DNA of 64,000 nt from Micromonospora sp. NBC_01699 (GTDB taxonomy: Bacteria; Actinomycetota; Actinomycetes; Mycobacteriales; Micromonosporaceae). Positions 17,792-26,235 of the stretch are shown here, piece after piece; position 1 is the first letter of the stretch, and each line of letters starts with the position of its first letter. Both the position numbers and the translations under genes were made by a program. Where the stretch lies: positions 1,116,001 through 1,180,000 of the forward strand of contig NZ_CP109199.1 of assembly GCF_036250065.1 (NCBI RefSeq), read 5' to 3'. The notes under the pieces were generated by a model. The model was not told the origin of the DNA. It saw nothing but the letters and a program-made list of their open reading frames with translations, and did no database searches.

Positions 17792-17951
17792 CACCCCGGC
17801 CGGCCGCTCTGGCCGGCGAGCGTGTCCCCGCGATCCGCGACGCGTATTCCCAGGTCCTCGGCGGGACGATGCGGGAACGACGACGGACGGAATCGCGTGG
17901 GCCCTGATCGGAACCCCCAACGCGATCGTTTATCGGCGAGGTGTGCTGGTT

Positions 17952-18782
17952 ATGGATAATCTCATGTACTTTTTCCTGCTCGACGTTCCCCGGGCCGCGG
18001 TGATCTGGTCGGCCCTGATCGTGGTGGCACTGGTCGCCATGGCCGTCCTGATCGCCCGCCGGCCCGGCCCCGAGTTGACCGACGGCGCCGTCCCGGAATC
18101 CGGTCGGAAAGGCGGTCCGATCCGGGCGGCGGTCGCCGGTCGGGCCCGGCTCACCGCCGAGGCGGAGGAGTTGGCCCGGTACGCCGACGAGGTGGCCGTC
18201 GCCGCTGGCCGGGCGGCCGAGACGGCCCGCCGTCGCCGCGAGGAGTGGTTGGCCGCGCAGGACGACGCCGAAACGGCCTGGCAGGCGTACGAGTCGGCCG
18301 ATGCCGACGCCCGCCGGGTGGCCGCGACGACCTACCTGCCGGTTCCGCGTACGCCGCGCACCCCGGCCGAGTACGCCGACCGGGAGCGTTACCTGCACCG
18401 GGCCGCGTTGAGCGCCTGCGGCCGACGGGAACTGTCCGTTCTGGAGCTGGGCGACGCTCTGGCGCACCGCAACGGTTGGGACCCCCGACGGCACCCGGTC
18501 GAGCAGGAGGTCATCCTGCGCCGGGCCGTACGCGACGGCCGGCTCGCCGCCCAACGGAGAGCGGCGGAACGCGAGCGGGCGACCTGGCGTACGGCCGAGG
18601 CCGCCGCGGTGGCCGCCCGGAGCCTGCGGGACGAGGCGTTCGCGGCGGCCGAGCGGGCCCGAGCGGCGTCGCACCTGTTGCCGCCGGGCGGCGGACCGGG
18701 CAGCACTCCCGGCACCTCGGTCCGCGATGTGTCCCGCCCGGTCCGACCGGCCACCCGGTGGCGCCCGGTGAGCGCCGGCTGA
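17952..18782 (+). CDS. Single-pass membrane protein with coiled coil
   Basis: 276 residues from ATG 17952. One N-terminal membrane helix (AVIWSALIVVALVAMAVLIA), then ~200 residues of Ala/Arg/Glu-rich helix (LTAEAEELARYADEVAVAAG; RRRREEWLAAQDDAETAWQA) predicted as coiled coil, and a Pro/Gly-rich tail. No enzymatic motif. Widespread as hypothetical proteins in actinobacteria; function unknown. It ends at a strong hairpin. Confidence 0.75.
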   Translation: MDNLMYFFLLDVPRAAVIWSALIVVALVAMAVLIARRPGPELTDGAVPESGRKGGPIRAAVAGRARLTAEAEELARYADEVAVAAGRAAETARRRREEWLAAQDDAETAWQAYESADADARRVAATTYLPVPRTPRTPAEYADRERYLHRAALSACGRRELSVLELGDALAHRNGWDPRRHPVEQEVILRRAVRDGRLAAQRRAAERERATWRTAEAAAVAARSLRDEAFAAAERARAASHLLPPGGGPGSTPGTSVRDVSRPVRPATRWRPVSAG

Positions 18783-18783
18783 T

Positions 18784-18812
18784 CCCGGCCCGACACGTGG
18801 CCGGGCCGGGAC
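18784..18812. terminator. Terminator hairpin between convergent genes
   Basis: TCCCGGCCCG (18784-18793) and CGGGCCGGGA (18803-18812) are perfect 10-base arms with a 9-base loop, just after the stop at 18782 and between convergent genes; no T-tract, as is common in high-GC actinobacteria. Confidence 0.65.
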
Positions 18813-18875
18813 CGGAGTCGGTTCGCCGATACCGGCGTGTTGCGCCGGCCGCGTCTCCCCGGAAAGGGAATGTGA

Positions 18876-19076
18876 TCAGGGCGCTACGGGCCGGTCCGGT
18901 CCCGGGACCGGGGGACGCTCGTTGGGGTCGGTGAAACAGGTGGCGCAGGCACCGATCGGTGTTCCGGCCAGGTCGAGGTCCGGACCGGGTGCGGTCACGG
19001 CACCGGCGACGGCGAGTGTGACACCGGCCACGAGCGCGATCAGGGTCGGTACGAGGCGGACTGGCGTACGAATCAT
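18876..19076 (-). CDS. Small secreted peptide coupled to the LuxR-type regulator
   Basis: 66 residues from ATG 19076, overlapping the regulator's stop as ATGA (19073-19076). MIRTPVRLVPTLIALVAGVT is a signal peptide or membrane anchor, followed by AGAVTAPGPDLDLAGTPIGA and a short tail with two Cys (CATC) and Pro-rich end. Translational coupling to a transcriptional regulator suggests a signal or sensor partner; a processed exported peptide is possible but unproven. Confidence 0.65.
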   Translation of the reverse strand: MIRTPVRLVPTLIALVAGVTLAVAGAVTAPGPDLDLAGTPIGACATCFTDPNERPPVPGPDRPVAP

Positions 19077-20134
19077 TCTTCTTTCCGATCTGAGGGTTCG
19101 GCGGGTTCGGCGGTACGGTACGTCGGAAGGGGAGCGGCACCGGCGGCGCCGAGCAGGAGGGCAAGTTGGAACCGGTTCTCCACACCGAGCCGGTCCATCA
19201 GCTCTCGCATGGTGTACGCCACCGTCCGTACGCTCAGTTTCAGCTCTTTCGCGGCGGACACGTCGGTGTGTCCGGCGGATAGGAGTGCGACGAGCGCCTG
19301 CTCCCGGGGCGTGAGTGTGATGGGCGGAACCCCCTGTCGGTGTGGATCGCGCCCCTGCGTCCACAGCCGGTCGAAGAGTCCGCAGAGCGCCTGTACCACC
19401 GGTGCGTCGTCGATCTCCACGACGCCGGTTTCGAAGTTCAGCGGGTCGGCCGGAAAGAGCGCGACGCGTCGGTCGAAGACGAGAAGTTTGATGGGCAGAT
19501 CGGGCAGTTCCCGGTAGATCCCGCCGCCGCTACCCAGCTGGGCCAGGTGCGCGGTGGAGCGGTCGCCGTCACCGGGTGGTCGGCCGAGGATGCGGATCTG
19601 GATGCCCCGGTCGACCAGGGCCCGGTCGGCCGGGAGCGCGGCGGCGGTCGCGTCCGCGGTGATGACCTCCTCGGTGTTGATGGCCAGGTGCTCGTACCGT
19701 TCGGCGGCGGCGAGGTGGGCGATCCGGCGGCGGGCGAGCGGGCGGCTGCCCCAGTGCCGGATCCGGGAATCGTCGAGGGCCGGCAGGTCCAGCCCGTCGA
19801 GCGTGCCGAAGTGTTCTCGCCAGCGGTCCCGCTGACTGCCGGGCACGACCGGCCGGCGCAGCTGCCGCAGCACCTGGGACACCGGGCACGGGTCCCAGCG
19901 TCGGGCGACCTGGGTTCCGGATCGGATTTCGGGTGACCGGGTCGGTTGGGCCGCCCGCATAGCGGCCAGTTCGTCCAGCGCGGCGACCACGCGTGACCGG
20001 GGTAGGCCGAGTTCCCGGCTCAGCTCGGTGTCCTTGCGACCCCCCATCATGGTCAGCGCGCGAAAGATGAGATCCGCGTCCGGTGACACCCCCCATCGGG
20101 TGAGGCGCGGAATCGTCTCGGTGGCTTCGGGCAC
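19073..20134 (-). CDS. LuxR-type regulator with TrmB-like N-terminus
   Basis: 353 residues from GTG 20134, 5-6 bases after GGAGG. Residues ~15-75 form a winged helix (DADLIFRALTMMGGRKDTEL, SRELGLPRSRVVAALDELAA); the middle holds a phospholipase-D-like TrmB sensor region (INTEEVITADATAAALPADR; VDRGIQIRILGRPP); residues ~285-345 are a LuxR helix-turn-helix (LTPREQALVALLSAGHTDVS, AAKELKLSVRTVAYTMRELM). This class is common in Streptomyces and Micromonospora and often sits beside small secreted peptides or biosynthetic genes. Here it is followed by such a peptide (ATGA overlap). Confidence 0.85.
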   Translation of the reverse strand: MPEATETIPRLTRWGVSPDADLIFRALTMMGGRKDTELSRELGLPRSRVVAALDELAAMRAAQPTRSPEIRSGTQVARRWDPCPVSQVLRQLRRPVVPGSQRDRWREHFGTLDGLDLPALDDSRIRHWGSRPLARRRIAHLAAAERYEHLAINTEEVITADATAAALPADRALVDRGIQIRILGRPPGDGDRSTAHLAQLGSGGGIYRELPDLPIKLLVFDRRVALFPADPLNFETGVVEIDDAPVVQALCGLFDRLWTQGRDPHRQGVPPITLTPREQALVALLSAGHTDVSAAKELKLSVRTVAYTMRELMDRLGVENRFQLALLLGAAGAAPLPTYRTAEPAEPSDRKEE

Positions 20135-20410
20135 CCGATCCTCCCGTTGACCGTCATGGAGCGGCCCCCCGCTCGCCCCGTACACAGCACACCATCGCGT
20201 CAACGCGACGGGAAGTGGGTCCGGCTGGCATTGCGCGATCATGCAAGGGATTGGTGGGGCGTTCTTGCTCGACCGACTCGGGCTGACGCATTGTCAACGT
20301 GTCGCCAGCCGGGAGAGCTGCACAACGGGGGGCAGCTCTCCAGGCGGCGACGGTCAGGCCCGGCGATGCCCGCGTACGGGGGGCACGGCAGAGCCGGGTA
20401 CCTGGCCGAG

Positions 20411-20462
20411 CCCGCCGTGGATCACCGGTGCCGTCCTCCCGGGCCGGTGATCCCACGGCGGG
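20411..20462. promoter_or_regulatory. Long near-perfect inverted repeat upstream of the PPOX gene
   Basis: CCCGCCGTGGATCACCGG (20411-20428) and its complement with one extra C (20444-20462) enclose a 15-base loop. The region 20135-20537 is otherwise gene-free. It ends 75 bases before the PPOX start between divergent genes, so it is not a normal terminator; a regulator site or 5'-leader hairpin is more likely. Confidence 0.45.
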
Positions 20463-20537
20463 CGGTCCCGGCCCGCACCGATCCGGTACGGGGGCCAGCC
20501 GGCGGTCCGCCGCCGGTGGCGACCTATGGTGGGTGCC

Positions 20538-21005
20538 ATGCCCCGCAGCATCGCGACCAACACCCGGGTCGACCGCGAACGCCTGACCGAGTTCCTCGCC
20601 GACCGCCACCGGGCCATCCTGCTCACCACCCGGGCCGACGGCCGCCCGCAGTCGTCGCCGGTGACCTGCGGCGTCGACACGTCCGGCCGGATCGTCGTCT
20701 CCACCTATCCCGAGCGGGCCAAGGTGACGAACATCCGTCGTGACCCCCGGGTGTCGGTCTGCGTCCTCTCCGACGACTGGAACGGGCCCTGGGTGCAGGT
20801 CGACGGCACCGCCGAGGTGCTCGACCTGCCAGAGGCGCTGGAGCCGCTGGTCGACTACTTCCGGTGCATCTCCGGGGAGCACCCGGACTGGGACGAGTAC
20901 CGCCAGGCGATGCGTACGCAGGGCAAGTCGTTGATCCGGGTGACCGTCGAGGGCTGGGGCCCGCTCGCCACCGGTGGTTTCCCACCCCGGCTCGCCGACG
21001 ACTGA
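20538..21005 (+). CDS. PPOX class F420- or FMN-dependent oxidoreductase
   Basis: 155 residues from ATG 20538. The split-barrel fold is shown by RAILLTTRADGRPQSSPVTC, GRIVVSTYPERAKVTNIRRD and PRVSVCVLSDDWNGPWVQVD, typical of the pyridoxamine 5'-phosphate oxidase-like F420 family of actinobacteria. These proteins reduce or bind flavin/deazaflavin; substrate unknown. It is 48 bases upstream of an SDR gene and may be cotranscribed. Confidence 0.85.
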   Translation: MPRSIATNTRVDRERLTEFLADRHRAILLTTRADGRPQSSPVTCGVDTSGRIVVSTYPERAKVTNIRRDPRVSVCVLSDDWNGPWVQVDGTAEVLDLPEALEPLVDYFRCISGEHPDWDEYRQAMRTQGKSLIRVTVEGWGPLATGGFPPRLADD

Positions 21006-21053
21006 TCCGTCCGTTCCGCCGCAGCCCCGGAGCGGCTGGGGCAGCATACGGAG

Positions 21054-21968
21054 ATGACCCGTGTCGAGACGCCCTTCGGCTTTTCGTCCACCGCCGCGGA
21101 GGTGGCGGAGGGGATCGACCTGTCCGGCCGCAGGGTGGTCGTCACCGGCGGTGCGTCCGGCATCGGGGTGGAGACCGCGCGGGCACTGGCCGGCATCGGC
21201 GCCGAGGTCACCCTGGCCGTACGCAACACCGACGCGGGGGCGCGGACCGCGGCCGACATCACCGGCACGACCGGCAACAAGGCCGTACGGGTGGCCGTGC
21301 TCGACCTGGCCGACCGCGCCTCGATCGCCGCCTTCGTCGACGGCTGGACCGGGCCGCTGCACGTGCTGGTCAACAACGCCGGCCTGATGGCTTCCCCGGA
21401 GCAGCGCACGTCCGAGGGGTGGGAGATCCAGTTCGCCACCAACCACCTGGGCCACTTCGCCCTCGCCGCCGGGCTCCACGACGCGTTGGCGTCGGCCGGT
21501 GGCGCGCGGATCGTCTCGGTGTCGTCCAGCGCGCACATGCTCTCACCGGTGATCTTCGACGACCTCCAGTTCGCCTTCCGCACGTACGACCCCTGGCTGG
21601 CGTACGGGCAGTCCAAGTCGGCGAACGTCCTGTTCGCGGTCGGTGTCACCGGGCGCTGGGGTGGGGCCGGTATCAGCGCGAACGCCCTGAACCCCGGCGC
21701 GATCGAGACCAACCTCCAGCGCCACGTCGGTGGCCGGATGAGCACCCCGGCCAACCTGATCAAGACGCCCGAGCAGGGCGCCGCGACCTCGGTGCTGCTG
21801 GCCACCTCGCCGCTGCTCGACGGCATCGGTGGCCGCTACTTCGAGAACTGCAACGAGGCGCCGGTGCTGACCCGGCGCAGCCCGGACCTGAGCGGCGTGG
21901 CGCCGTACGTGCTCGACCTCGCCAACGCCGACCGGCTCTGGGAGGCGTCCCTGCGCCTGCTCGCGTGA
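21054..21968 (+). CDS. SDR family NAD(P)-dependent oxidoreductase
   Basis: 304 residues from ATG 21054. Cofactor motif TGGASGIGVETARALAGIGA, the NNAG motif in LHVLVNNAGLMASPEQ, catalytic Ser in VSVSSSAHMLSPV, and YGQSKSANVL as the YxxxK active site. Long (304) compared with classical 250-residue SDRs, resembling the retinol dehydrogenase/WWOX-like group. Substrate unknown. Likely an operon with the PPOX gene. Confidence 0.9.
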   Translation: MTRVETPFGFSSTAAEVAEGIDLSGRRVVVTGGASGIGVETARALAGIGAEVTLAVRNTDAGARTAADITGTTGNKAVRVAVLDLADRASIAAFVDGWTGPLHVLVNNAGLMASPEQRTSEGWEIQFATNHLGHFALAAGLHDALASAGGARIVSVSSSAHMLSPVIFDDLQFAFRTYDPWLAYGQSKSANVLFAVGVTGRWGGAGISANALNPGAIETNLQRHVGGRMSTPANLIKTPEQGAATSVLLATSPLLDGIGGRYFENCNEAPVLTRRSPDLSGVAPYVLDLANADRLWEASLRLLA

Positions 21969-21993
21969 CCGGTCCCGCCGGCAGGTCGGAGGG

Positions 21994-22413
21994 CTACCGT
22001 GGCGAGTCGGTTGCGGCGGTCTGGTCGGCCGGGCCGCTGACCACCTGTAGTTGCAGCGGCCGGTAGTCGGTGTGCGGGTCGGTCACGGTGAAGCCGGCCG
22101 AGTCGAGAATGGACCAGATCGCCTGGCGCATCGCCTCGGCGACCGCACCGAAATGCCGCAGCACCGGGTCGTCCATTCGTTGCTCGGCCACGCACGCCAC
22201 CACCGCGTTGCCCAGGCGCCGGTGCGGTCGCCAGAGCACGAAGACGCCGCCCGCCTCGTCGTCGCCCGGATCCACGTCCACCGTCACCCCGGCGAAGTAG
22301 TCGTCGTCGCCCTCGGCGGCGACCGACAGGCCCGCCTCGGACAGCACGTCACGTACCTGTGCCGCGAGACGTTTCCATTCGTCGAGCACCGTGGCCGGTA
22401 CGAGGGTGAACAC
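21994..22413 (-). CDS. Conserved hypothetical protein
   Basis: 139 residues from GTG or ATG 22413. Soluble alpha/beta sequence (DEWKRLAAQVRDVLSEAGLS; FAGVTVDVDPGDDEAGGVFV; HFGAVAEAMRQAIWSILDSA) with acidic loops and no signal peptide. I recognise no family; actinobacterial homologues are plausible. Convergent with the SDR gene, 25 bases apart. Confidence 0.7.
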   Translation of the reverse strand: MFTLVPATVLDEWKRLAAQVRDVLSEAGLSVAAEGDDDYFAGVTVDVDPGDDEAGGVFVLWRPHRRLGNAVVACVAEQRMDDPVLRHFGAVAEAMRQAIWSILDSAGFTVTDPHTDYRPLQLQVVSGPADQTAATDSPR

Positions 22414-22529
22414 GCCTGGACTCCTCCAGCGTCCGAAGCGGCCGCGTCACCACGGCCTGTCCTGATCAACTACACCGACCCTAGCAACGCCCGGGGTCCG
22501 GCACCGACCGAGCGGCCCCTTACCCGGCA

Positions 22530-22898
22530 ACCGACCCCTCGCAACACCCCGACGGACATCTGCCGGACGAGGTGGCACTCGACGGTGTCGAGGAGTTCCT
22601 GTCCACCTGCTGCGCGGGGGCGTACGCCTGGCCGCACGAGCCCGCTGCCGTCGACTACCAGGCCACCGAGGGCCGATCCTGGCGCCTCTTGGCTCGCAGC
22701 CGACGGCGTACGCAGCACCCGCCTTCCCACGCCCGCCAGCGCTGCCGGCGAAGACCCGGACCCGGCCGACGCCTCGCTCGGGGCACCGCCGGTGAGCTGG
22801 TTCTGGTCCTCTACGGCCGTATTCCGGTGGACTCCCTGAAGGTCGACGGCGGCCGGCGTCTCTTCGACCTGCTCCTGGCCTGGAACCCGGATGAGTAG
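22530..22898 (+). pseudogene. Truncated, frameshifted maleylpyruvate isomerase remnant
   Basis: The C-terminal third of the protein encoded at 3910-4701 reappears: VALDGVEEFLSTCCAGAYAW and DSLKVDGGRRLFDLLLAWNP match VALDGVDEFLTTCCATTIAW and DSLRLHGDGRVFDLLRDWNP of the intact paralogue. The middle (AADGVRSTRLPTPASAAGED) lies in the next frame, so two compensating shifts are present. The N-terminal mycothiol-binding domain is absent; no usable start. A decayed paralogue. Confidence 0.75.
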
Positions 22899-22964
22899 GG
22901 CCTGACACCCCACCGGACCCACGCGTCGTGTTTCGAGCGCTTCGATCTCACCCCGGTCACGCCA

Positions 22965-22993
22965 TTGACACGGCCCCTACGCGCTCATAGCTT
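22965..22993 (+). promoter_or_regulatory. Promoter of the GH31 gene
   Basis: TTGACA (22965-22970) and TAGCTT (22988-22993) with 17-base spacing; transcription would start near 23000, at the edge of the LacI-type operator at 23008-23027. A good sigma-70 match by sequence. Confidence 0.45.
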
Positions 22994-23007
22994 CCAGTCG
23001 AGGCCGT

Positions 23008-23027
23008 CAGTCGAATCGCTTCGACTG
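23008..23027. promoter_or_regulatory. LacI-family operator upstream of the GH31 gene
   Basis: CAGTCGAATCGCTTCGACTG is a perfect 20-base palindrome-like dyad around AATCGCTT, the AANCGNTT core of LacI-family operators. Extended to 23003-23032 the dyad pairs over 13 bases with one mismatch. A similar weaker motif, TCGAGCGCTTCGA, lies at about 22933-22945, on the other side of the promoter. The repressor gene is not in this window. Expected inducer: a xylo-oligosaccharide or related sugar (inference). Confidence 0.6.
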
Positions 23028-23109
23028 GCGGCTCTTCCCGATCTCCGACGACGACAACCGGCGGTGGTGGCCGGCGCGGTCAGGCGACGCATCGACCGAT
23101 AGGACTGGG

Positions 23110-25389
23110 ATGAAGTTCAGCAACGGCTACTGGCGGATGCGCGACGGCGTACAACCGCTCTACCCCATGCAGGTGCGCGACGTCACGGTGGAACCCGACG
23201 CGCTCACCGTGTACGCCCCGACAAAGAAGATCCTGAACCGGGGCGACACGCTCAACCAGCCGCTGATCACCGTACGGTGCACCTCGCCGGCGCCCGACGT
23301 CATCGCGGTGAGGGTCGGGCATCTGCTCGGCGGACGTCCCGTGCGCCCCGAGTTCCACCTCGCCACCGACCCGTCGACCGAGGTACGGACGCACGACGGT
23401 GCCGACCTCGCCACCATCACCTCCGGTGCGCTGACCGCCCGCTTCCACCGGGGCGACGACTGGCGCCTCGACTTCGTCGCTGCCGGTCACGTGCTCACCA
23501 GCAGTGGTTACAAGAGCATGGCCGCGATCGACACCCCCGACGGCTCGTACGTCCGCGAACAGCTCCTGCTCGGCGTCGGTGAAACGGTGTACGGCCTCGG
23601 CGAGCGCTTCGGTCCACTGGTGAAGAACGGCCAGACGGTCGACATCTGGCAGGAGGACGGCGGCACCAGCAGCGAGCACGCGTACAAGAACGTGCCGTTC
23701 TACCTGACCACCGGCGGCTACGGCATCTTCGTCAACCACCCCGGCCGGGTCTCGTTCGAGGTGGCCGCCGAGGTCGTCTCGAAGGTGTCGTTCAGTGTCG
23801 CCGGCCAGTCGATGGAGTACCTGGTCATCTACGGTCCCACCCCGCGCGACATCCTGCGCAGGTACACCGCGCTCACCGGCCGCCCGGCCCTGCCGCCGGC
23901 GTGGTCCTTCGGCCTCTGGCTGAGCACCTCCTTCACCACCTCGTACGACGAGGAGACGGTGAACGGGTTCGTCAGCGCAATGGCCGACCGGGACCTGCCG
24001 CTGTCGGTCTTCCACTTCGACTGCTTCTGGATGCGCGAGTTCCACTGGTCCGACTTCGAGTGGGATCCGCGGGTCTTCCCGGATCCGGTCGGCATGCTGA
24101 AGCGGCTGCGTGAACGCAACCTGCGGATCTGCGTCTGGCTGAATCCGTACATCGCCCAGCGTTCGGCGCTGTTCGCCGAGGGAATGGAACACGGCTATCT
24201 GGTAAAGACCGCCGACGGGGACGTGTGGCAGTGGGACCAGTGGCAGGCCGGCATGGCCCTGGTCGACTTCACCAACCCCGACGCCCGCCGCTGGTACGCC
24301 GACAAGCTGCGTGTCCTGCTGGACATGGGGGTGGACGCGTTCAAGACCGACTTCGGCGAGCGGATCCCGACCGACGTGGTCTGGCACGACGGCTCCGACC
24401 CGGAGCGGATGCACAACTACTACACCCAGCTCTACAACCGGGTGGTCTTCGACCTGCTGCGCGATCACCGGGGCGAGGGGGAGGCGGTCCTGTTCGCCCG
24501 TTCGGCCACCGCCGGTGGGCAGCAGTTCCCGGTGCACTGGGGCGGCGACAGCGAGTCCACGTTCGAATCCATGGCGGAGACGCTGCGCGGCGGGTTGTCG
24601 CTGGCCATGTCCGGTTTCGGTTACTGGAGCCATGACATCGGCGGCTTCGAGGGAAAGCCCGATCCGGCCCTGTTCAAGCGCTGGGTGCCGTTCGGACTGC
24701 TCTCCACGCACAGTCGGCTGCACGGCAGCCAGAGCTACCGGGTGCCGTGGGAGTTCGACGAGGAGGCGGTTGACGTACTGCGGATCTTCACCCGGCTCAA
24801 GGCGCGGCTGATGCCGTACCTGTTCGGGCAGGCCGTGGTGGCGCACCGGGAGGGGATGCCGGTGCTGCGGCCGATGGTGGCGGAGTTCCCGGAGGATCCG
24901 GCGGTCGCGTACCTGGACCGGCAGTACCTGCTCGGCGACAGTCTGCTGATCGCCCCGGTGTTCTCACCGGACGGCACGGTGGACTATTACGTGCCGGCCG
25001 GCACCTGGACCGATCTGATCACCGGGGCGGAGATCGTCGGTCCGCGCTGGGTCCGGGAGTCGGTCGGCTTCGACCGCGTGCCGGTCCTGGTCCGCCCGGG
25101 TACGGTACTGCCGCTCGGCGCCGTGCGGGATCGCCCCGACTACCCGTACGCCGATGGTGTGACCCTGGCCGTCTACCAGCTCCCCGACGGCGCGGAGGTG
25201 AGCGTGAGCATCCCCGCCCCCGACGGCACCGAAGCCGCCCGCTTCACCGTCACCCGCACAGCCTCCACCCTCACCGCCACCCGCCTCTCCGGCACCCCCC
25301 TCCCATGGCACATAACCCCCACCCCCACCCCCACCCCCACCCCCCACCCCATCCCCGCCACCCGGTCCACCTGGACCGGCCCGTGTTGA
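23110..25389 (+). CDS. yicI: Alpha-xylosidase, GH31, YicI type
   Basis: 759 residues from ATG 23110, close to the ~770 of E. coli YicI. It releases alpha-linked xylose (EC 3.2.1.177) in the cytoplasm. The GH31 nucleophile is Asp414 in FKTDFGERIPTDVVWHD, and the acid/base Asp480 in HWGGDSESTFESMAETLRGG; both lie two residues before the YicI Asp416/Asp482. N-terminal beta-sandwich (1-~250), (beta/alpha)8 barrel (~255-600) and C-terminal sandwiches follow. The last ~30 codons are an odd Pro/Thr tail caused by a C-rich tract, and the stop TGA is supplied by the palindrome at 25385. Controlled from the LacI-type site upstream. Confidence 0.93.
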   Translation: MKFSNGYWRMRDGVQPLYPMQVRDVTVEPDALTVYAPTKKILNRGDTLNQPLITVRCTSPAPDVIAVRVGHLLGGRPVRPEFHLATDPSTEVRTHDGADLATITSGALTARFHRGDDWRLDFVAAGHVLTSSGYKSMAAIDTPDGSYVREQLLLGVGETVYGLGERFGPLVKNGQTVDIWQEDGGTSSEHAYKNVPFYLTTGGYGIFVNHPGRVSFEVAAEVVSKVSFSVAGQSMEYLVIYGPTPRDILRRYTALTGRPALPPAWSFGLWLSTSFTTSYDEETVNGFVSAMADRDLPLSVFHFDCFWMREFHWSDFEWDPRVFPDPVGMLKRLRERNLRICVWLNPYIAQRSALFAEGMEHGYLVKTADGDVWQWDQWQAGMALVDFTNPDARRWYADKLRVLLDMGVDAFKTDFGERIPTDVVWHDGSDPERMHNYYTQLYNRVVFDLLRDHRGEGEAVLFARSATAGGQQFPVHWGGDSESTFESMAETLRGGLSLAMSGFGYWSHDIGGFEGKPDPALFKRWVPFGLLSTHSRLHGSQSYRVPWEFDEEAVDVLRIFTRLKARLMPYLFGQAVVAHREGMPVLRPMVAEFPEDPAVAYLDRQYLLGDSLLIAPVFSPDGTVDYYVPAGTWTDLITGAEIVGPRWVRESVGFDRVPVLVRPGTVLPLGAVRDRPDYPYADGVTLAVYQLPDGAEVSVSIPAPDGTEAARFTVTRTASTLTATRLSGTPLPWHITPTPTPTPTPHPIPATRSTWTGPC

Positions 25390-25445
25390 TCATGAAGTTA
25401 ACTACCTGGATCGGCTCGGATCGTGTCGTTAACTTCATGATCAAC
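25385..25445. repeat. Palindromic element, family 1 (copy 1)
   Basis: GTTGATCATGAAGTTAAC (25385-25402) and its exact complement (25428-25445) are perfect 18-base arms with a 25-base spacer. Each arm carries a TGATCA that gives the stop codon to the converging yicI and YqeB-like genes. A second copy is at 59266-59331. A bidirectional terminator role fits the position. The flanks are C-rich on the left and G-rich on the right. Confidence 0.85.
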
Positions 25446-26235
25446 GCGCGTGGGTGGGGTGGGTGGGGGGTGGGGGGGTGGGGCGGCGCCAGTGTTGGTG
25501 GGTTTTGTCGTCGCGGAGGATGACGTTTAGGGTGGTGAGTTCTGTGCGGATTCGGGCGGCGTAGGTGGACTTGCCGTCTTTCAGGGCTTTTTGGCGGGCG
25601 GTTAGTAGGACGTTGATGTTGTCGGGGAGGTCGGGGGTTGGGGCTACCCAGAGGCGGTAGGTGGATTGGTGCGGGTCCTCGGGTAGCCAGTTGTAGTTGT
25701 GTGCTTCGAATGCCTCGCGTAGGTGGTCGGCGTGCAGGTCCGACTTTTCCCGGGCCAGTTCGGCGCCGTACGCGTCGAGCAGCACCAGGTGCTTGCCGTC
25801 GAGGAAGACCACGGCCACCGCCGGCCCGTCGAGTCGACGTACCGTGCCGTCACGTCGGGCGAGGATGACCCGGTCGGCGGCGACGGTCACCGCGAGCTGC
25901 TCGTACACCGCGATGAACGCGATCGTCAGCCCGGCGACCGCGCCGATCGCGAGGGCGCCGATGGTGGCCGCCGGGTCGGGCAGGTCGTCGACGAACTTGG
26001 CCGCGAGCTTCACCGGCGCCCACGGCACCTTCAACATCCAGTCGGTGAGCGCGTACAGCCCGCCGATCGCGCCCGCGCCCAGCAGCGGGAAGAGGACCCA
26101 GATCAGCAGCCGCACCCAGCCGGGCTCGGCCACCACCCGCTCGTCCGGTGACACTGCGGGTGGCGGCGCGGGCGCGGGATCAGGCGCGGGTGCGGGTGTG
26201 GGCTCGGGCGACGGCTCGGGCTCGGCCGGGGGCAT
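25441..26235 (-). CDS. YqeB-like membrane protein
   Basis: 264 residues from ATG 26235. A long acidic Pro/Ala leader (residues 1-~35), two membrane helices (LLIWVLFPLLGAGAIGGLYA; TIGALAIGAVAGLTIAFIAV), and a cytoplasmic domain with VTVAADRVILARRDGTVRRL and VVFLDGKHLVLLDAYGAELA, matching the Streptomyces/Bacillus YqeB pattern as I recall it. Function unknown. The 3' end is abnormally C-rich in sense (PTPPPPTHPTHAR) and the stop comes from the palindrome. Located one base from the end of the ABC permease gene downstream of it. Confidence 0.75.
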   Translation of the reverse strand: MPPAEPEPSPEPTPAPAPDPAPAPPPAVSPDERVVAEPGWVRLLIWVLFPLLGAGAIGGLYALTDWMLKVPWAPVKLAAKFVDDLPDPAATIGALAIGAVAGLTIAFIAVYEQLAVTVAADRVILARRDGTVRRLDGPAVAVVFLDGKHLVLLDAYGAELAREKSDLHADHLREAFEAHNYNWLPEDPHQSTYRLWVAPTPDLPDNINVLLTARQKALKDGKSTYAARIRTELTTLNVILRDDKTHQHWRRPTPPPPTHPTHAR

